Of a stretch of 51,963 nucleotides of DNA, positions 45,087 through 51,963 are shown piece after piece. This stretch comes from Roseovarius lutimaris (GTDB taxonomy: Bacteria; Pseudomonadota; Alphaproteobacteria; Rhodobacterales; Rhodobacteraceae): positions 1 to 51,963 of the forward strand of contig NZ_FOVP01000024.1 of assembly GCF_900115165.1 (NCBI RefSeq), written 5' to 3'. The notes under the pieces were generated by a model. That model saw nothing but the letters and a program-made list of their open reading frames with translations. It made no database searches and was not told the DNA's origin. How positions within the stretch are numbered: position 1 is the stretch's first letter; every line of letters begins with the position of its first letter. Made by a program: the position numbers and the translations under genes.

Positions 45087-46928
45087 ATGAGTGATCCCAG
45101 ACCTGACCCGCTTGAGGCGCTGACCCGTCACGCACCCTTCGCGGCATTGTCCGCAGCCCTGCGCGCAGAGCTTGGCCCGCATCTGGCTCTGCTTGAGATC
45201 GCCACCGGCGAGGTTCTGTTTCAAAAGGGCGGCCCGCTGGCCGGGCTTTACGTGGTGGAAAGCGGCGCGCTTGATATCGAGACCGGTCAGGCCGATCTTG
45301 TGTCGCGGCGCGGGGTCGGTGACATCATGGGCGAGCGTGGGCTGTTGCGGGATGGCAATGCCATGCTGACCGCCCGCGCGGTCGAGCCAAGCCGCCTTGT
45401 GGTGATCCCCAAGGACCGCTTTCTGAACCTGATGGAGCACTCTCCCGCCGTCGCGGAGTGGTTCGAGCGCGCCCGCCCCTCAGAGACCTCTGGCGACGAG
45501 GGCCCCTATGCCACCGGCCTCACGGCGCTTCAGGTGTCGGACATGATGGCGCAGACGCCGATCACCTGTGCGCCCGATGCGACGATCACGGATGTTGCGC
45601 GCCTGATGCGCGACCACGTGATTTCATCGGTCGTGGTGATGCAGGGCGCGCGCCTTGCCGGGATCATCACCGCGCATGACCTGACCAACAAGGTGCTGGC
45701 CGAAGGGTTGACCGGCGCGGTGCCTGTGGCGCAGATCATGACGCCCGACCCGGTGACCATCGCGCCCAATCAGCTTGGGCTTGATGCGCTGATGAAGCTG
45801 TCGGAACTTGGGGTCAATCACCTGCCGGTGGCGCAAAATGGCCGCGTGGTGGGGATGATCGGCAAGACCGACCTGTTTCGCCAGCAGGCCACCACTGCCA
45901 GCCATATGGTCGCCGATATCGCCCATGCCGATGACGCAACGGCCATGGCGCAGGTGATGGAGCGCGTGCCGGGCCTTTTGGCGCAACTGGTGCATGGCGG
46001 CGCCAAGCCGCAATCCATCACCCGCCGCATCACCGATATCACCGATGCGATCACCCGCCGCCTGTTGCATCTGGCCGAGGCCGAGCTGGGCGCGCCGCCC
46101 GTGCCCTATCTCTGGGCCGCCTGCGGCAGCCAGGGACGGCGCGAACAGACCGGCGTTTCGGATCAGGACAACTGCCTGATCCTCGATGATGCGGTCCTGC
46201 CCGAGCATGACGCCTATTTCGCCGCCCTCGCAAAGGTCGTCTCGGACGGGCTTGATGCCTGCGGGTTTGTCTATTGTCCGGGCGACATGATGGCCACCAA
46301 CCCCAAATGGCGCCAGCCCCGCCATGTCTGGCGCGAGTATTTCGCGGGCTGGATCAGACAACCCGACAATGAGGCGCAAATGCTGGCTTCGGTGATGTTC
46401 GACCTGCGCCCGATCGCGGGCGAGGCGGCGCTGTTTGACGATTTGCAAAACGAGGTTCTGACACGGGCGCGCAAAAACTCGATTTTCGTGGCGCATATGA
46501 TCTCGAATTCTCTCAAGCATACGGTGCCGTTGGGTCTGTTTCGCGGCTTTGCCCTTATCCGATCGGGCGAGCACAAGAACACCATTGATCTCAAGCATAC
46601 CGGCGTGGTGCCGGTGGTCGATCTGGGGCGGATCTATGCGCTTTTGGGCGAGCTTGAGGTGGCGGGCACCCGCGACCGGATCGAAGGCGCGCGCGCGGGC
46701 GGCGTAATTTCCGAGAGCGGCGCACGCGATCTTCTGGATGCCTATGACCTGATCGGCGAAACCCGCCTGCGCCATCAGGCAACCCAGATCAGGGCAGGGC
46801 GCGCGCCTGACAATTTCATGGCGCCCACGGATCTATCAGAATTAGAGCGCAACCACCTGCGCGATGCGTTTATGGTGGTCAAGACAATGCAATCGGCCCT
46901 TCAGCAGAGCCGCGGAACACCGGGATAG
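45087..46928 (+). CDS. cNMP-binding, CBS and DUF294 nucleotidyltransferase-like protein
   Basis: A 613-residue multidomain protein. Residues 1-125: cyclic-nucleotide-binding domain (GEVLFQKGGPLAGLYVVESG). 145-275: two CBS motifs (MAQTPITCAPDATITDVARL; MTPDPVTIAPNQLGLDALMK). 300-440: DUF294 with the GlnD-like site CGSQGRREQTGVSDQDN. 450-600: DUF294_C. No membrane segments. The family is often next to acetate permeases and DnaQ genes; it may sense adenylates and modify a partner by nucleotide transfer. The start is ATG 45087; the frame extends upstream without homology. Confidence 0.9.
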   Translation: MSDPRPDPLEALTRHAPFAALSAALRAELGPHLALLEIATGEVLFQKGGPLAGLYVVESGALDIETGQADLVSRRGVGDIMGERGLLRDGNAMLTARAVEPSRLVVIPKDRFLNLMEHSPAVAEWFERARPSETSGDEGPYATGLTALQVSDMMAQTPITCAPDATITDVARLMRDHVISSVVVMQGARLAGIITAHDLTNKVLAEGLTGAVPVAQIMTPDPVTIAPNQLGLDALMKLSELGVNHLPVAQNGRVVGMIGKTDLFRQQATTASHMVADIAHADDATAMAQVMERVPGLLAQLVHGGAKPQSITRRITDITDAITRRLLHLAEAELGAPPVPYLWAACGSQGRREQTGVSDQDNCLILDDAVLPEHDAYFAALAKVVSDGLDACGFVYCPGDMMATNPKWRQPRHVWREYFAGWIRQPDNEAQMLASVMFDLRPIAGEAALFDDLQNEVLTRARKNSIFVAHMISNSLKHTVPLGLFRGFALIRSGEHKNTIDLKHTGVVPVVDLGRIYALLGELEVAGTRDRIEGARAGGVISESGARDLLDAYDLIGETRLRHQATQIRAGRAPDNFMAPTDLSELERNHLRDAFMVVKTMQSALQQSRGTPG

Positions 46929-46931
46929 CAC

Positions 46932-47438
46932 ATGTTTTTTGAACTGATCGCCACCTTCGCCGCAGGCATTGCCGCCGCTGGTATGGCGCTTGCCGCCGGG
47001 CACCTGAGTGGCGGGCGTTTGCCGCGCTGGTTCATTCCCGTGGCGGCCGGCGCGGCGATGCTTGGCTATGCGATCTGGTCGGAATATTCCTGGGCCGGGC
47101 GCACCACCGCCGCCTTGCCCGAGGGGGTCGAGGTTCTGGTGAGCGTCACCGAGACCCGCTTCTGGAAACCCTGGACCTATGTGGTGCCGCAAACCACGCG
47201 GATCATGGCGCTTGATCGCGCGGGCGTGCAGACCAACGCGGATGCGCCCGATGTGCAGCTCGCCGATCTTTACTTTTTCGCCCGCTGGACACCGCCCGCC
47301 AAGCGCCCGCAGCTGGTCAATTGTGCCACATCCGCCCGCGCCGACCTTACCAAGGGCGCGCTCAGCGATCCCGCCACCGCGATCTGGCGCGACGTCGATG
47401 ACAGCGACCCGCTGATTGCCGCGCTTTGCGCCAAATGA
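46932..47438 (+). CDS. membrane-anchored hypothetical protein
   Basis: A 168-residue protein with two N-terminal hydrophobic segments (about 5-25 and 35-52) and a periplasmic-side domain starting EYSWAGRTTAALPEGVEVLV. Two cysteines (NCATSA and LCAK) could form a disulfide. No family recognised. It follows the DUF294 gene by 3 nt and precedes the response regulator by 33 nt, so it is in the same operon. Its presence in this cluster suggests a link to sensing or transport, but nothing in the sequence shows it. Confidence 0.8.
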   Translation: MFFELIATFAAGIAAAGMALAAGHLSGGRLPRWFIPVAAGAAMLGYAIWSEYSWAGRTTAALPEGVEVLVSVTETRFWKPWTYVVPQTTRIMALDRAGVQTNADAPDVQLADLYFFARWTPPAKRPQLVNCATSARADLTKGALSDPATAIWRDVDDSDPLIAALCAK

Positions 47439-47471
47439 CGCGTACCTAAATCATCAGGAGGAGGCCTGCCC

Positions 47472-47855
47472 ATGTCCCAAAAATCGGTTCTTCTGGTCGA
47501 GGATGAGGACAATATCGCGCTGGCCCTTGAACATCTTCTGGGGCGCGAAGGCTATCGGTTGCGCCGCGTCGCGACCGGCAATGCGGCCCTTGCCGCGCTT
47601 GCCGAAGACCCGCCGGATCTTGTGGTGCTTGACGTGATGCTGCCCGAGCGCTCGGGCTATGAAATCTGTCAGATGATCCGCAACGATGCCGCGCTGAAGG
47701 GCATCAAGGTTCTGATGATGACCGCCGGCGGCGGCGAGATCGAACGGCGCAAGGGGCTGGCGGTGGGGGCGGATGCGTTCATGACCAAACCCTTCGCCAC
47801 CCGCGATCTGTGTACGCAGATCGGGCAATTGCTGGGCGAGGTCAGGAATGGCTGA
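47472..47855 (+). CDS. single-domain response regulator
   Basis: A 127-residue CheY-like receiver without output domain. Acidic pocket Glu10-Asp11-Glu12, phosphoacceptor Asp54 (VVLDVMLPERSG), Thr84 and Lys106 (FMTKPFA). It overlaps the next gene by 8 nt (47848-47855), so it is translated with the kinase-exonuclease fusion. Without DNA-binding domain it must act through protein contacts or as a phosphate relay. Confidence 0.92.
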   Translation: MSQKSVLLVEDEDNIALALEHLLGREGYRLRRVATGNAALAALAEDPPDLVVLDVMLPERSGYEICQMIRNDAALKGIKVLMMTAGGGEIERRKGLAVGADAFMTKPFATRDLCTQIGQLLGEVRNG

Positions 47856-49902
47856 GCGGTTGGGCCTGCGGCTGCGTTTTGCGCTCTTCTTTGCGGCCCT
47901 CGGGCTTGGCGGGGTGGCGATCATCGTGGCGGCTCTGTGGTTCGGCCATGCGCGCAGCGGCGGCGATGTCGGGGGCTATATCCTGGCCGGGCTTGTCGCC
48001 TCGCTTGGCCTTCTGGGCCTTGCCGCATGGATCGGGCTGTTGTTTGACGAAAACGTCGCCAAACCCATTTTGGCGCTCGCCTCTGATCTGACCACGCGGG
48101 CGCGCGCCGATGTCGATCTGGAGATTGACGAATCCCAGGCCAGACACCTGAGCACGCTGGCCCCCGCCGCCAATGCCATCAACGCCGCCCTCGCCGAGGC
48201 CCGCGCCGCCCGGCAACGCGCGGTCGAGCGGGAAACCGCAAGGATCAACCGTGAAAAGGCCCTGTTTGAGGCCCTGTTTCGCGACCTTGGCGAAGGCGCG
48301 GTGGTGGCCACGCCCGACAACCGGGTGATGCTCTATAACCGCATGGCGCAGCAGCTTTTGGGTGAGATCGGTCTGGATCGCCCGCTCTCGGCCTTCCTGC
48401 GCCCCGAGCCGGTGATGGACGCGCTCAAACGTATGCAGGAGGCCCGCGTCCGGGGCCGGATCGGCGCCGAGACCTTTCTGGCCGCGAGTGCCGATGGCAC
48501 GCGGTTTCTGTTGGGTCGCGTCAGCCCGATCCTGTCGGATGAAGAACTGACCGGGCATGTGCTTATCTTTCGTGACGCCACCGATGACCTGAGCGCGCAT
48601 GCCCATCACGATCACCTGTTCAACAGCCTGCTTGAGGGCGTGCGCCGTCCCGCCGCCACCATTGGCGCGCTTCTGGATGTGTTGCAATCGGAAGATGACC
48701 TGCCGCCCGAGGCCCGCGCGCGGTTCCGTCAGGGAATCGAGGATGAGGTCGGGCGGCTGTTCGCCTGTCTTGACGATATGGGCAAACGCCATTCGGCGGC
48801 CAGATCGCGGCGCTGGCCGATGTCGCCGGTGGCGGTCGCGCATATCTTTGACGGGCTGAGCGCGCAGGTCGATGTGCCGCTGGCGCAGGCCCGAACCGAC
48901 GCCACGCTGATCTGTGACGGCTTTGCCATCACCGCGCTTCTGGCGCAGGTGATCGTGGGGTTGACCGAGACGGGCGCCCGCCACGATCTTGCACTTTCCG
49001 CCGAGGTCGAGGGCGAGGAAACCCGCCTGATCCTCGGCTGGCAGGGGCAGGCGGTCAATGACGGCGAGATCGCCGGCTGGCTGGCGCGCCCGCTCTCGAC
49101 GGCTTATGGCGATTACACAAGCCGCGATGCCCTGAGCGGGCATCAGAGCGATCTGTGGTGCGAACCCACAGCCACCGGCCACCGGATCGTTCTGCCGCTG
49201 GTGTCGGGCGCACCGCCGCTTGGCCCCGGCGATACCCGCCCCGAGTTTTATGATTTCAACCTGCCCGACGCACCGCTTGGCGATCTGGCGGAACGGGCGC
49301 TGTCGGATCTGTCGTTTGTGGTGTTTGACACCGAAACCACCGGCCTGTCGCCGCGTGGCGGTGATGAGATCGTGCAGATCGCGGGCATTCGCATCGTCAA
49401 TGGCCGTATCCTGCGCGGCGAGACCTTTGACACGCTGGTCAATCCGGGCCGCGCGATTCCCGTCGCCTCGACACGGGTGCATCACATTTCCGACGAGATG
49501 GTCGTCGATGCGCCCGATATAAAATCCGCCGGGCAGCGGTTTCACGATTTCTGCAAAGGCTCGGTTCTGGTGGCCCATAATGCGCCCTTCGATCTGGCCT
49601 TTCTGCGACTCAAGGAAGAGGTGATGGAGCGCCGCTTTGACAATCCGGTGCTGTGCACGGTGCTGATGTCGGCGGGGCTGTTCGATCACACCGGTGCGCA
49701 TACGCTTGATGCGCTCTGTGATCGCTTTGGTATCACCATCCCGCCCGAGGCCCGCCATACCGCCATGGGCGACACCCTGGCCACGGCGGAGGTGTTCGTG
49801 CATATGCTTGGCCTGCTGCGGGCCAAGGGGGTGACCACCCTTGGCGGGGCGATCGCCGAAGAGGGGCGGATGACCAAGATCCGGCGCGCGCAGAATTACT
49901 AG
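47848..49902 (+). CDS. degenerate histidine-kinase/PAS module fused to DnaQ-type exonuclease
   Basis: A 684-residue protein. Two membrane helices (about 11-32 and 44-66), HAMP-like 67-120, coiled coil 115-140, PAS 142-250, then a HisKA-like helix (HLFNSLLEGVRRPAATIGAL) in which the expected phospho-His position is not a histidine; the HATPase region 330-455 lacks clear N and G boxes. Residues 485-655 form a DEDDh exonuclease: FDTETTGL (Asp494, Glu496), AHNAPFD (Asp582), and RHTAMGDTLA (His637, Asp642), all catalytic residues intact. So the signalling half looks enzymatically inactive, the nuclease half active. It overlaps the response regulator. Confidence 0.88.
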   Translation: MAERLGLRLRFALFFAALGLGGVAIIVAALWFGHARSGGDVGGYILAGLVASLGLLGLAAWIGLLFDENVAKPILALASDLTTRARADVDLEIDESQARHLSTLAPAANAINAALAEARAARQRAVERETARINREKALFEALFRDLGEGAVVATPDNRVMLYNRMAQQLLGEIGLDRPLSAFLRPEPVMDALKRMQEARVRGRIGAETFLAASADGTRFLLGRVSPILSDEELTGHVLIFRDATDDLSAHAHHDHLFNSLLEGVRRPAATIGALLDVLQSEDDLPPEARARFRQGIEDEVGRLFACLDDMGKRHSAARSRRWPMSPVAVAHIFDGLSAQVDVPLAQARTDATLICDGFAITALLAQVIVGLTETGARHDLALSAEVEGEETRLILGWQGQAVNDGEIAGWLARPLSTAYGDYTSRDALSGHQSDLWCEPTATGHRIVLPLVSGAPPLGPGDTRPEFYDFNLPDAPLGDLAERALSDLSFVVFDTETTGLSPRGGDEIVQIAGIRIVNGRILRGETFDTLVNPGRAIPVASTRVHHISDEMVVDAPDIKSAGQRFHDFCKGSVLVAHNAPFDLAFLRLKEEVMERRFDNPVLCTVLMSAGLFDHTGAHTLDALCDRFGITIPPEARHTAMGDTLATAEVFVHMLGLLRAKGVTTLGGAIAEEGRMTKIRRAQNY

Positions 49903-49957
49903 CGCCCCGATAACCCGCTTGACGATGAAATCGCACTGTCCTAACAACGGCCTGAGC

Positions 49958-50031
49958 GCGGGCGTTGTGTAATGGTAAGACCTCAGCCTTCCAAGCTGAT
50001 GATACGGGTTCGATTCCCGTCGCCCGCTCCA
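49958..50031 (+). tRNA. tRNA-Gly(TCC)
   Basis: A 74-nt gene with encoded CCA. Acceptor GCGGGCG/CGCCCGC, D arm with TAATGGTAAGA, anticodon loop CTTCCAA (TCC at 49990-49992), T arm CGGGTTCGATTCCCG. The accessory DNA begins right after its 3' end, as at many integration sites. Confidence 0.97.
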
Positions 50032-50082
50032 AATAAAATTATAACTGTCTGTTATTAAATCTATATTAATGTGAGGACTCGG

Positions 50083-50137
50083 CGCAACCCGTCGAAAAAC
50101 CCGCCATCTGGATTGCGCTTGCGTGCTACGGGTTGCG
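50083..50137. repeat. 10-bp inverted repeat downstream of tRNA-Gly
   Basis: CGCAACCCGT (50083-50092) and ACGGGTTGCG (50128-50137) are perfect complements, 35 nt apart. GC content drops sharply between the tRNA and this repeat. Confidence 0.5.
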
Positions 50138-50156
50138 TAATGTTTTCGCACCCTAT

Positions 50157-50357
50157 CTATCGCTTCACTACAAGCCAACGATAATTCTCGCATCGAGCAA
50201 ACCTAAGTTCTGGCACTGCACCAACCAAGGACTCGATCTCCAAATCGTCTTCCCGACGACAGATTTCGTAGCAATGTGGATTAGACGCATCTAGTGCCAA
50301 GCATTCTTTTTGAAGGACCTTCTGACCTTCTATGAGTGATCTGACTTCCGGGTTCAT
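50157..50357 (-). CDS. hypothetical protein (possible 66 aa)
   Basis: A minus-strand frame from ATG 50357 (or 50414, adding 19 residues) reads MNPEVRSLIEGQKVLQKECL, then ALDASNPHCYEICRREDDLE, ending WLVVKR. The charged, helical first part and two cysteines look protein-like and unlike antisense noise. No family recognised. Upstream it runs into antisense of the IS1182-type fragment, so the gene may have lost its 5' end. Confidence 0.35.
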   Translation of the reverse strand: MNPEVRSLIEGQKVLQKECLALDASNPHCYEICRREDDLEIESLVGAVPELRFARCENYRWLVVKR

Positions 50358-50401
50358 GCCTGTATCTGCGTTGTGGATCGCACCAGCAAGCGTCACGCTG
50401 T

Positions 50402-50773
50402 GCCAGCGTCGCATCGGTCTCGACCTCTGCGTCAACTGCGAAACTACTGGCGCGTTTCGATCTTGCCACCTGCAGAGAATGCCCCGACAGGGCACGCTGT
50501 CCTGTGCAGGCCGAGAAACATGACGGGCAATTCGCTCGCTTTCAATACACGCCAACGCGGGCGAAAAACCGGAAACGACGACTTTACGAAAGCCGCGATC
50601 CTTGCCGCGAGGCCTATCGTTGGCGCACCGGGATCGAAGCGACGATGTCACGGCTGAAGCACCAGATGAACCTTGCGTATTTGCGGGTTCGGGGCATGCC
50701 AACCATGCGATACACGGTCAATCTGCGCGCCCTCAGCCTGAATGTCCGCCGATGTGCGGCAGTTCAGGCGTAA
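50402..50773 (+). pseudogene. IS1182-type transposase, C-terminal fragment
   Basis: One frame reads FDLATCRECPDRARCPVQAE, then YRWRTGIEATMSRLKHQMNL and MRYTVNLRALSLNVRRCAA, ending at TAA 50771-50773. The C-x2-C motifs and GIEATMSRLKHQ belong to the end of IS1182/DDE transposases of about 450-500 residues. Only about 125 residues remain and no start is present. The stretch 50774-51023 beyond it shows no gene. Confidence 0.75.
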
Positions 50774-51023
50774 AGCCGAGCCTGTCTTTCGCCCTGATCT
50801 TCGGCGCTGGCATGAAAGAAAACGGTAAGCGCAATATCGAAAAGTCAAAAAGCGGGCACAACCAACGCTCAGGTGACCACTTTTTACCGCCCCGTCAACT
50901 TTCGGGCATAGCTCGCTATCTTTCCCTGAATCTGTGTAAAAACAGTCGCAAGTAAATACAAACGACAGCGCATAATATACGATCCAAGTTGGCTCCAATC
51001 GCAACTGATTGGAGTGAGCCGCA

Positions 51024-51302
51024 ATGGCCGAAACCTACCTTTCTGATCATCACCTTTCCGCTCGCTATAACGTTCATCGCTCAACCCCGTGGCGTTGGAC
51101 TAACACCGACCCAACTTTTCCCAAGCCGGTGAAACTGTCGCCGCAGTGCTCGCGCTGGAAGTTGTCGGAAATCGAAGCGTGGGAAACACGTCGCGCCGCT
51201 TCCGCCAAGTACCCCCCCCACCGAAGCGACCGCGGGGGCTTAGCAAGATTGAGGTTTGGACACCTTCACTCTGAACTTAGCACTGCCCGTTGCTTTCGGT
51301 GA
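51024..51302 (+). CDS. AlpA-like phage/island regulator (possibly frameshifted at its end)
   Basis: A helix-turn-helix protein of the AlpA/excisionase type: MAETYLSDHHLSARYNVHRS, then TPWRWTNTDPTFPKPVKLSP and RWKLSEIEAWE. Such proteins control excision of prophage-like elements. After residue 62 the frame crosses a run of eight C (51212-51219). With seven C the protein would end TEATAGA at TAG 51241-51243, the more natural length (about 72); as it stands it runs to 92. GGAGTGAGCC precedes ATG 51024. Confidence 0.75.
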   Translation: MAETYLSDHHLSARYNVHRSTPWRWTNTDPTFPKPVKLSPQCSRWKLSEIEAWETRRAASAKYPPHRSDRGGLARLRFGHLHSELSTARCFR

Positions 51303-51321
51303 ATTCCGAGGCAATAAGAAA

Positions 51322-51420
51322 ATGACAAAACTTCAAATCCAACTTCTGGTGTGGCTCCATGGTCTGACCGAAGCGCAGGCGAACACGGTCTCTGGCCTGA
51401 TCTGGGGAGCCGGACAATGA
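51322..51420 (+). CDS. 32-residue phage-type small protein
   Basis: ATG 51322 to TGA 51418-51420 encodes MTKLQIQLLVWLHGLTEAQA, then NTVSGLIWGAGQ. The compact, hydrophobic/amphipathic content and tight overlap (ATGA) with the next ORF fit the small genes seen after AlpA-like regulators in integrated elements. Function unknown. Confidence 0.5.
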   Translation: MTKLQIQLLVWLHGLTEAQANTVSGLIWGAGQ

Positions 51421-51545
51421 CCGGCAAACCCGCTTTCTGTACTGGCTACGGCCAATTCGATACGCACGCCCCTACTTTGAGTAATGGCCGTCAGAACCTG
51501 TCACCTCGTGCGGGCCGAGCCCGTCGACTCGGTGTAAAGGTATGA
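51417..51545 (+). CDS. 42-residue small basic protein
   Basis: ATG 51417 overlaps the previous stop. The product starts MTGKPAFCTGYGQFDTHAPT and ends RRLGVKV, and is basic. The next ORF overlaps it by ATGA at 51542. No family recognised. Confidence 0.45.
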   Translation: MTGKPAFCTGYGQFDTHAPTLSNGRQNLSPRAGRARRLGVKV

Positions 51546-51646
51546 CCCAAGAGAAAAACACGTCCAAAGTGCCCGCAAACCTAACAATCATCACTGCCAT
51601 CAAGCCCAAGCACCTTTCCAAGGGCTATTGGCGTGCCCCCGTCGGG
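51542..51646 (+). pseudogene. start of an island gene cut by an IS3-family insertion
   Basis: ATG 51542 (overlapping the previous stop) reads MTQEKNTSKVPANLTIITAI, then KPKHLSKGYWRAPVG. From about 51647 the sequence is IS DNA, and the frame continues in IS sequence without homology. The N-terminus resembles the start of primase/helicase-like proteins that follow AlpA-like genes in roseobacter islands, but too little remains to be sure. Confidence 0.5.
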
Positions 51647-51963
51647 TGGTCCAGGTTAATTGTTAGTGCATTGTGGGCCTCTGGTCTATCGGAACGATGC
51701 TTTCTGGCGCGGGCGGTCGATGACCTAATGCGCTGTGCGGCCTGACGGTGTTGTAGTGGATTCGCCATTGCTCGATCAGTATTTGTGCCTCGCGCAAGGT
51801 GTAGAACATTTCGCCATTGAGCAATTCGTCGCGGAAACGGGCGTTGAAGCTTTCGCAATATCCGTTCTGCCAAGGTGATCCGGGTTCGATGTAAGCCGTC
51901 TTGGCACCGACGGCAGCGATCCAGTCCCGCACCTTCTGAGCGATAAATTCCGGCCCATTGTCC
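51647..51963 (-). mobile_element. IS3-family element, partial (runs off window)
   Basis: One terminus appears at TGGTCCAGG (about 51647). The transposase on the minus strand ends 16 nt inside. The other end lies beyond 51963, so the target-site duplication cannot be checked. Confidence 0.7.
51663..51963 (-). CDS. IS3-family transposase OrfB, C-terminal part
   Basis: The frame enters from the right edge with DNGPEFIAQKVRDW (second catalytic Asp) and continues with YIEPGSPWQNGYCESFNARF, where the catalytic Glu lies in CESF. It ends IVPIDQRPTMH. This is the IS407/IS3-type integrase core. No frameshift is seen in this part, unlike the transposase at 2-228, and it is a different element. Confidence 0.88.
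   Translation of the reverse strand, partial: DNGPEFIAQKVRDWIAAVGAKTAYIEPGSPWQNGYCESFNARFRDELLNGEMFYTLREAQILIEQWRIHYNTVRPHSALGHRPPAPESIVPIDQRPTMH

Noticed and set aside
47842..50193. 783-residue minus-strand frame opposite the sensor-exonuclease gene and tRNA-Gly
   Set aside because: It runs through a tRNA and has no recognisable domain; the plus strand has full catalytic motifs.

Overview
The window looks like chromosomal DNA of a roseobacter-type alphaproteobacterium (Rhodobacterales). It is GC-rich, genes are tightly packed with many ATGA/GTGA start-stop overlaps, and gene content is typical of the group: the choXWV and betI-betC-betA choline genes, a 451-residue prolyl-tRNA synthetase, an AI-2E permease/Hda/polyphosphate kinase/exopolyphosphatase run, a single LolC/E-type permease with LolD, and an acs-adk-DUF4212-symporter acetate cluster. 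Both edges are accessory DNA with insertion-sequence debris and tRNA-associated junctions; the middle (about 841-50031) is mostly core genome.

Layout. 1-840: a frameshifted IS3-type transposase end, a 3' fragment of a Met-type tRNA that looks like an att remnant, and AT-rich repeats. 841-5211: YmdB-type phosphoesterase, an EamA exporter, an SLC13/TrkA-C permease and YebC. 5277-7908: a divergent ArgP-type regulator and LysE-type exporter, then a second EamA exporter. 7979-16718: osmoprotectant block with choline ABC uptake (choXWV), an orphan family-5 solute-binding protein, betI, choline sulfatase betC and choline dehydrogenase betA; betB is absent. 17082-20797: small and housekeeping genes (YdcH-like, VOC, GNAT, TerB-DnaJ, EEP-family). 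20794-26354: polyphosphate operon on the minus strand. 26502-31568: proS, lolC/lolD, a frameshifted Ldh-family dehydrogenase, a cytochrome c. 31627-37401: DUF4864, a large pectate-lyase-fold protein resembling the accessory gene-transfer-agent fibre, a beta-barrel candidate, monooxygenase-like, UspA with an FNR-type box, a broken zf-TFIIB gene, VanZ-like. 37478-39676: uvrB. 40202-49902: acetate uptake and activation plus signalling genes. 49958-50031: tRNA-Gly(TCC). 50032-51963: a decayed mobile island with an IS1182-type fragment, an AlpA-like regulator, tiny phage-type ORFs, and a gene start cut by an IS3-family element.

How the genes work together. Choline and choline-O-sulfate would be imported and converted to betaine aldehyde under BetI control, with the final oxidation supplied from elsewhere. 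The acetate block joins acetyl-CoA synthetase, adenylate kinase (which recycles the AMP made by Acs), a two-subunit sodium:solute symporter, a cyclic-nucleotide/CBS/DUF294 protein, a response regulator, and an unusual membrane protein in which a PAS/degenerate histidine-kinase module is fused to an intact DEDDh DnaQ-type exonuclease. That fusion and its partners are the strongest candidate for an under-described system here. All calls come from reading the sequence; no database search was run.
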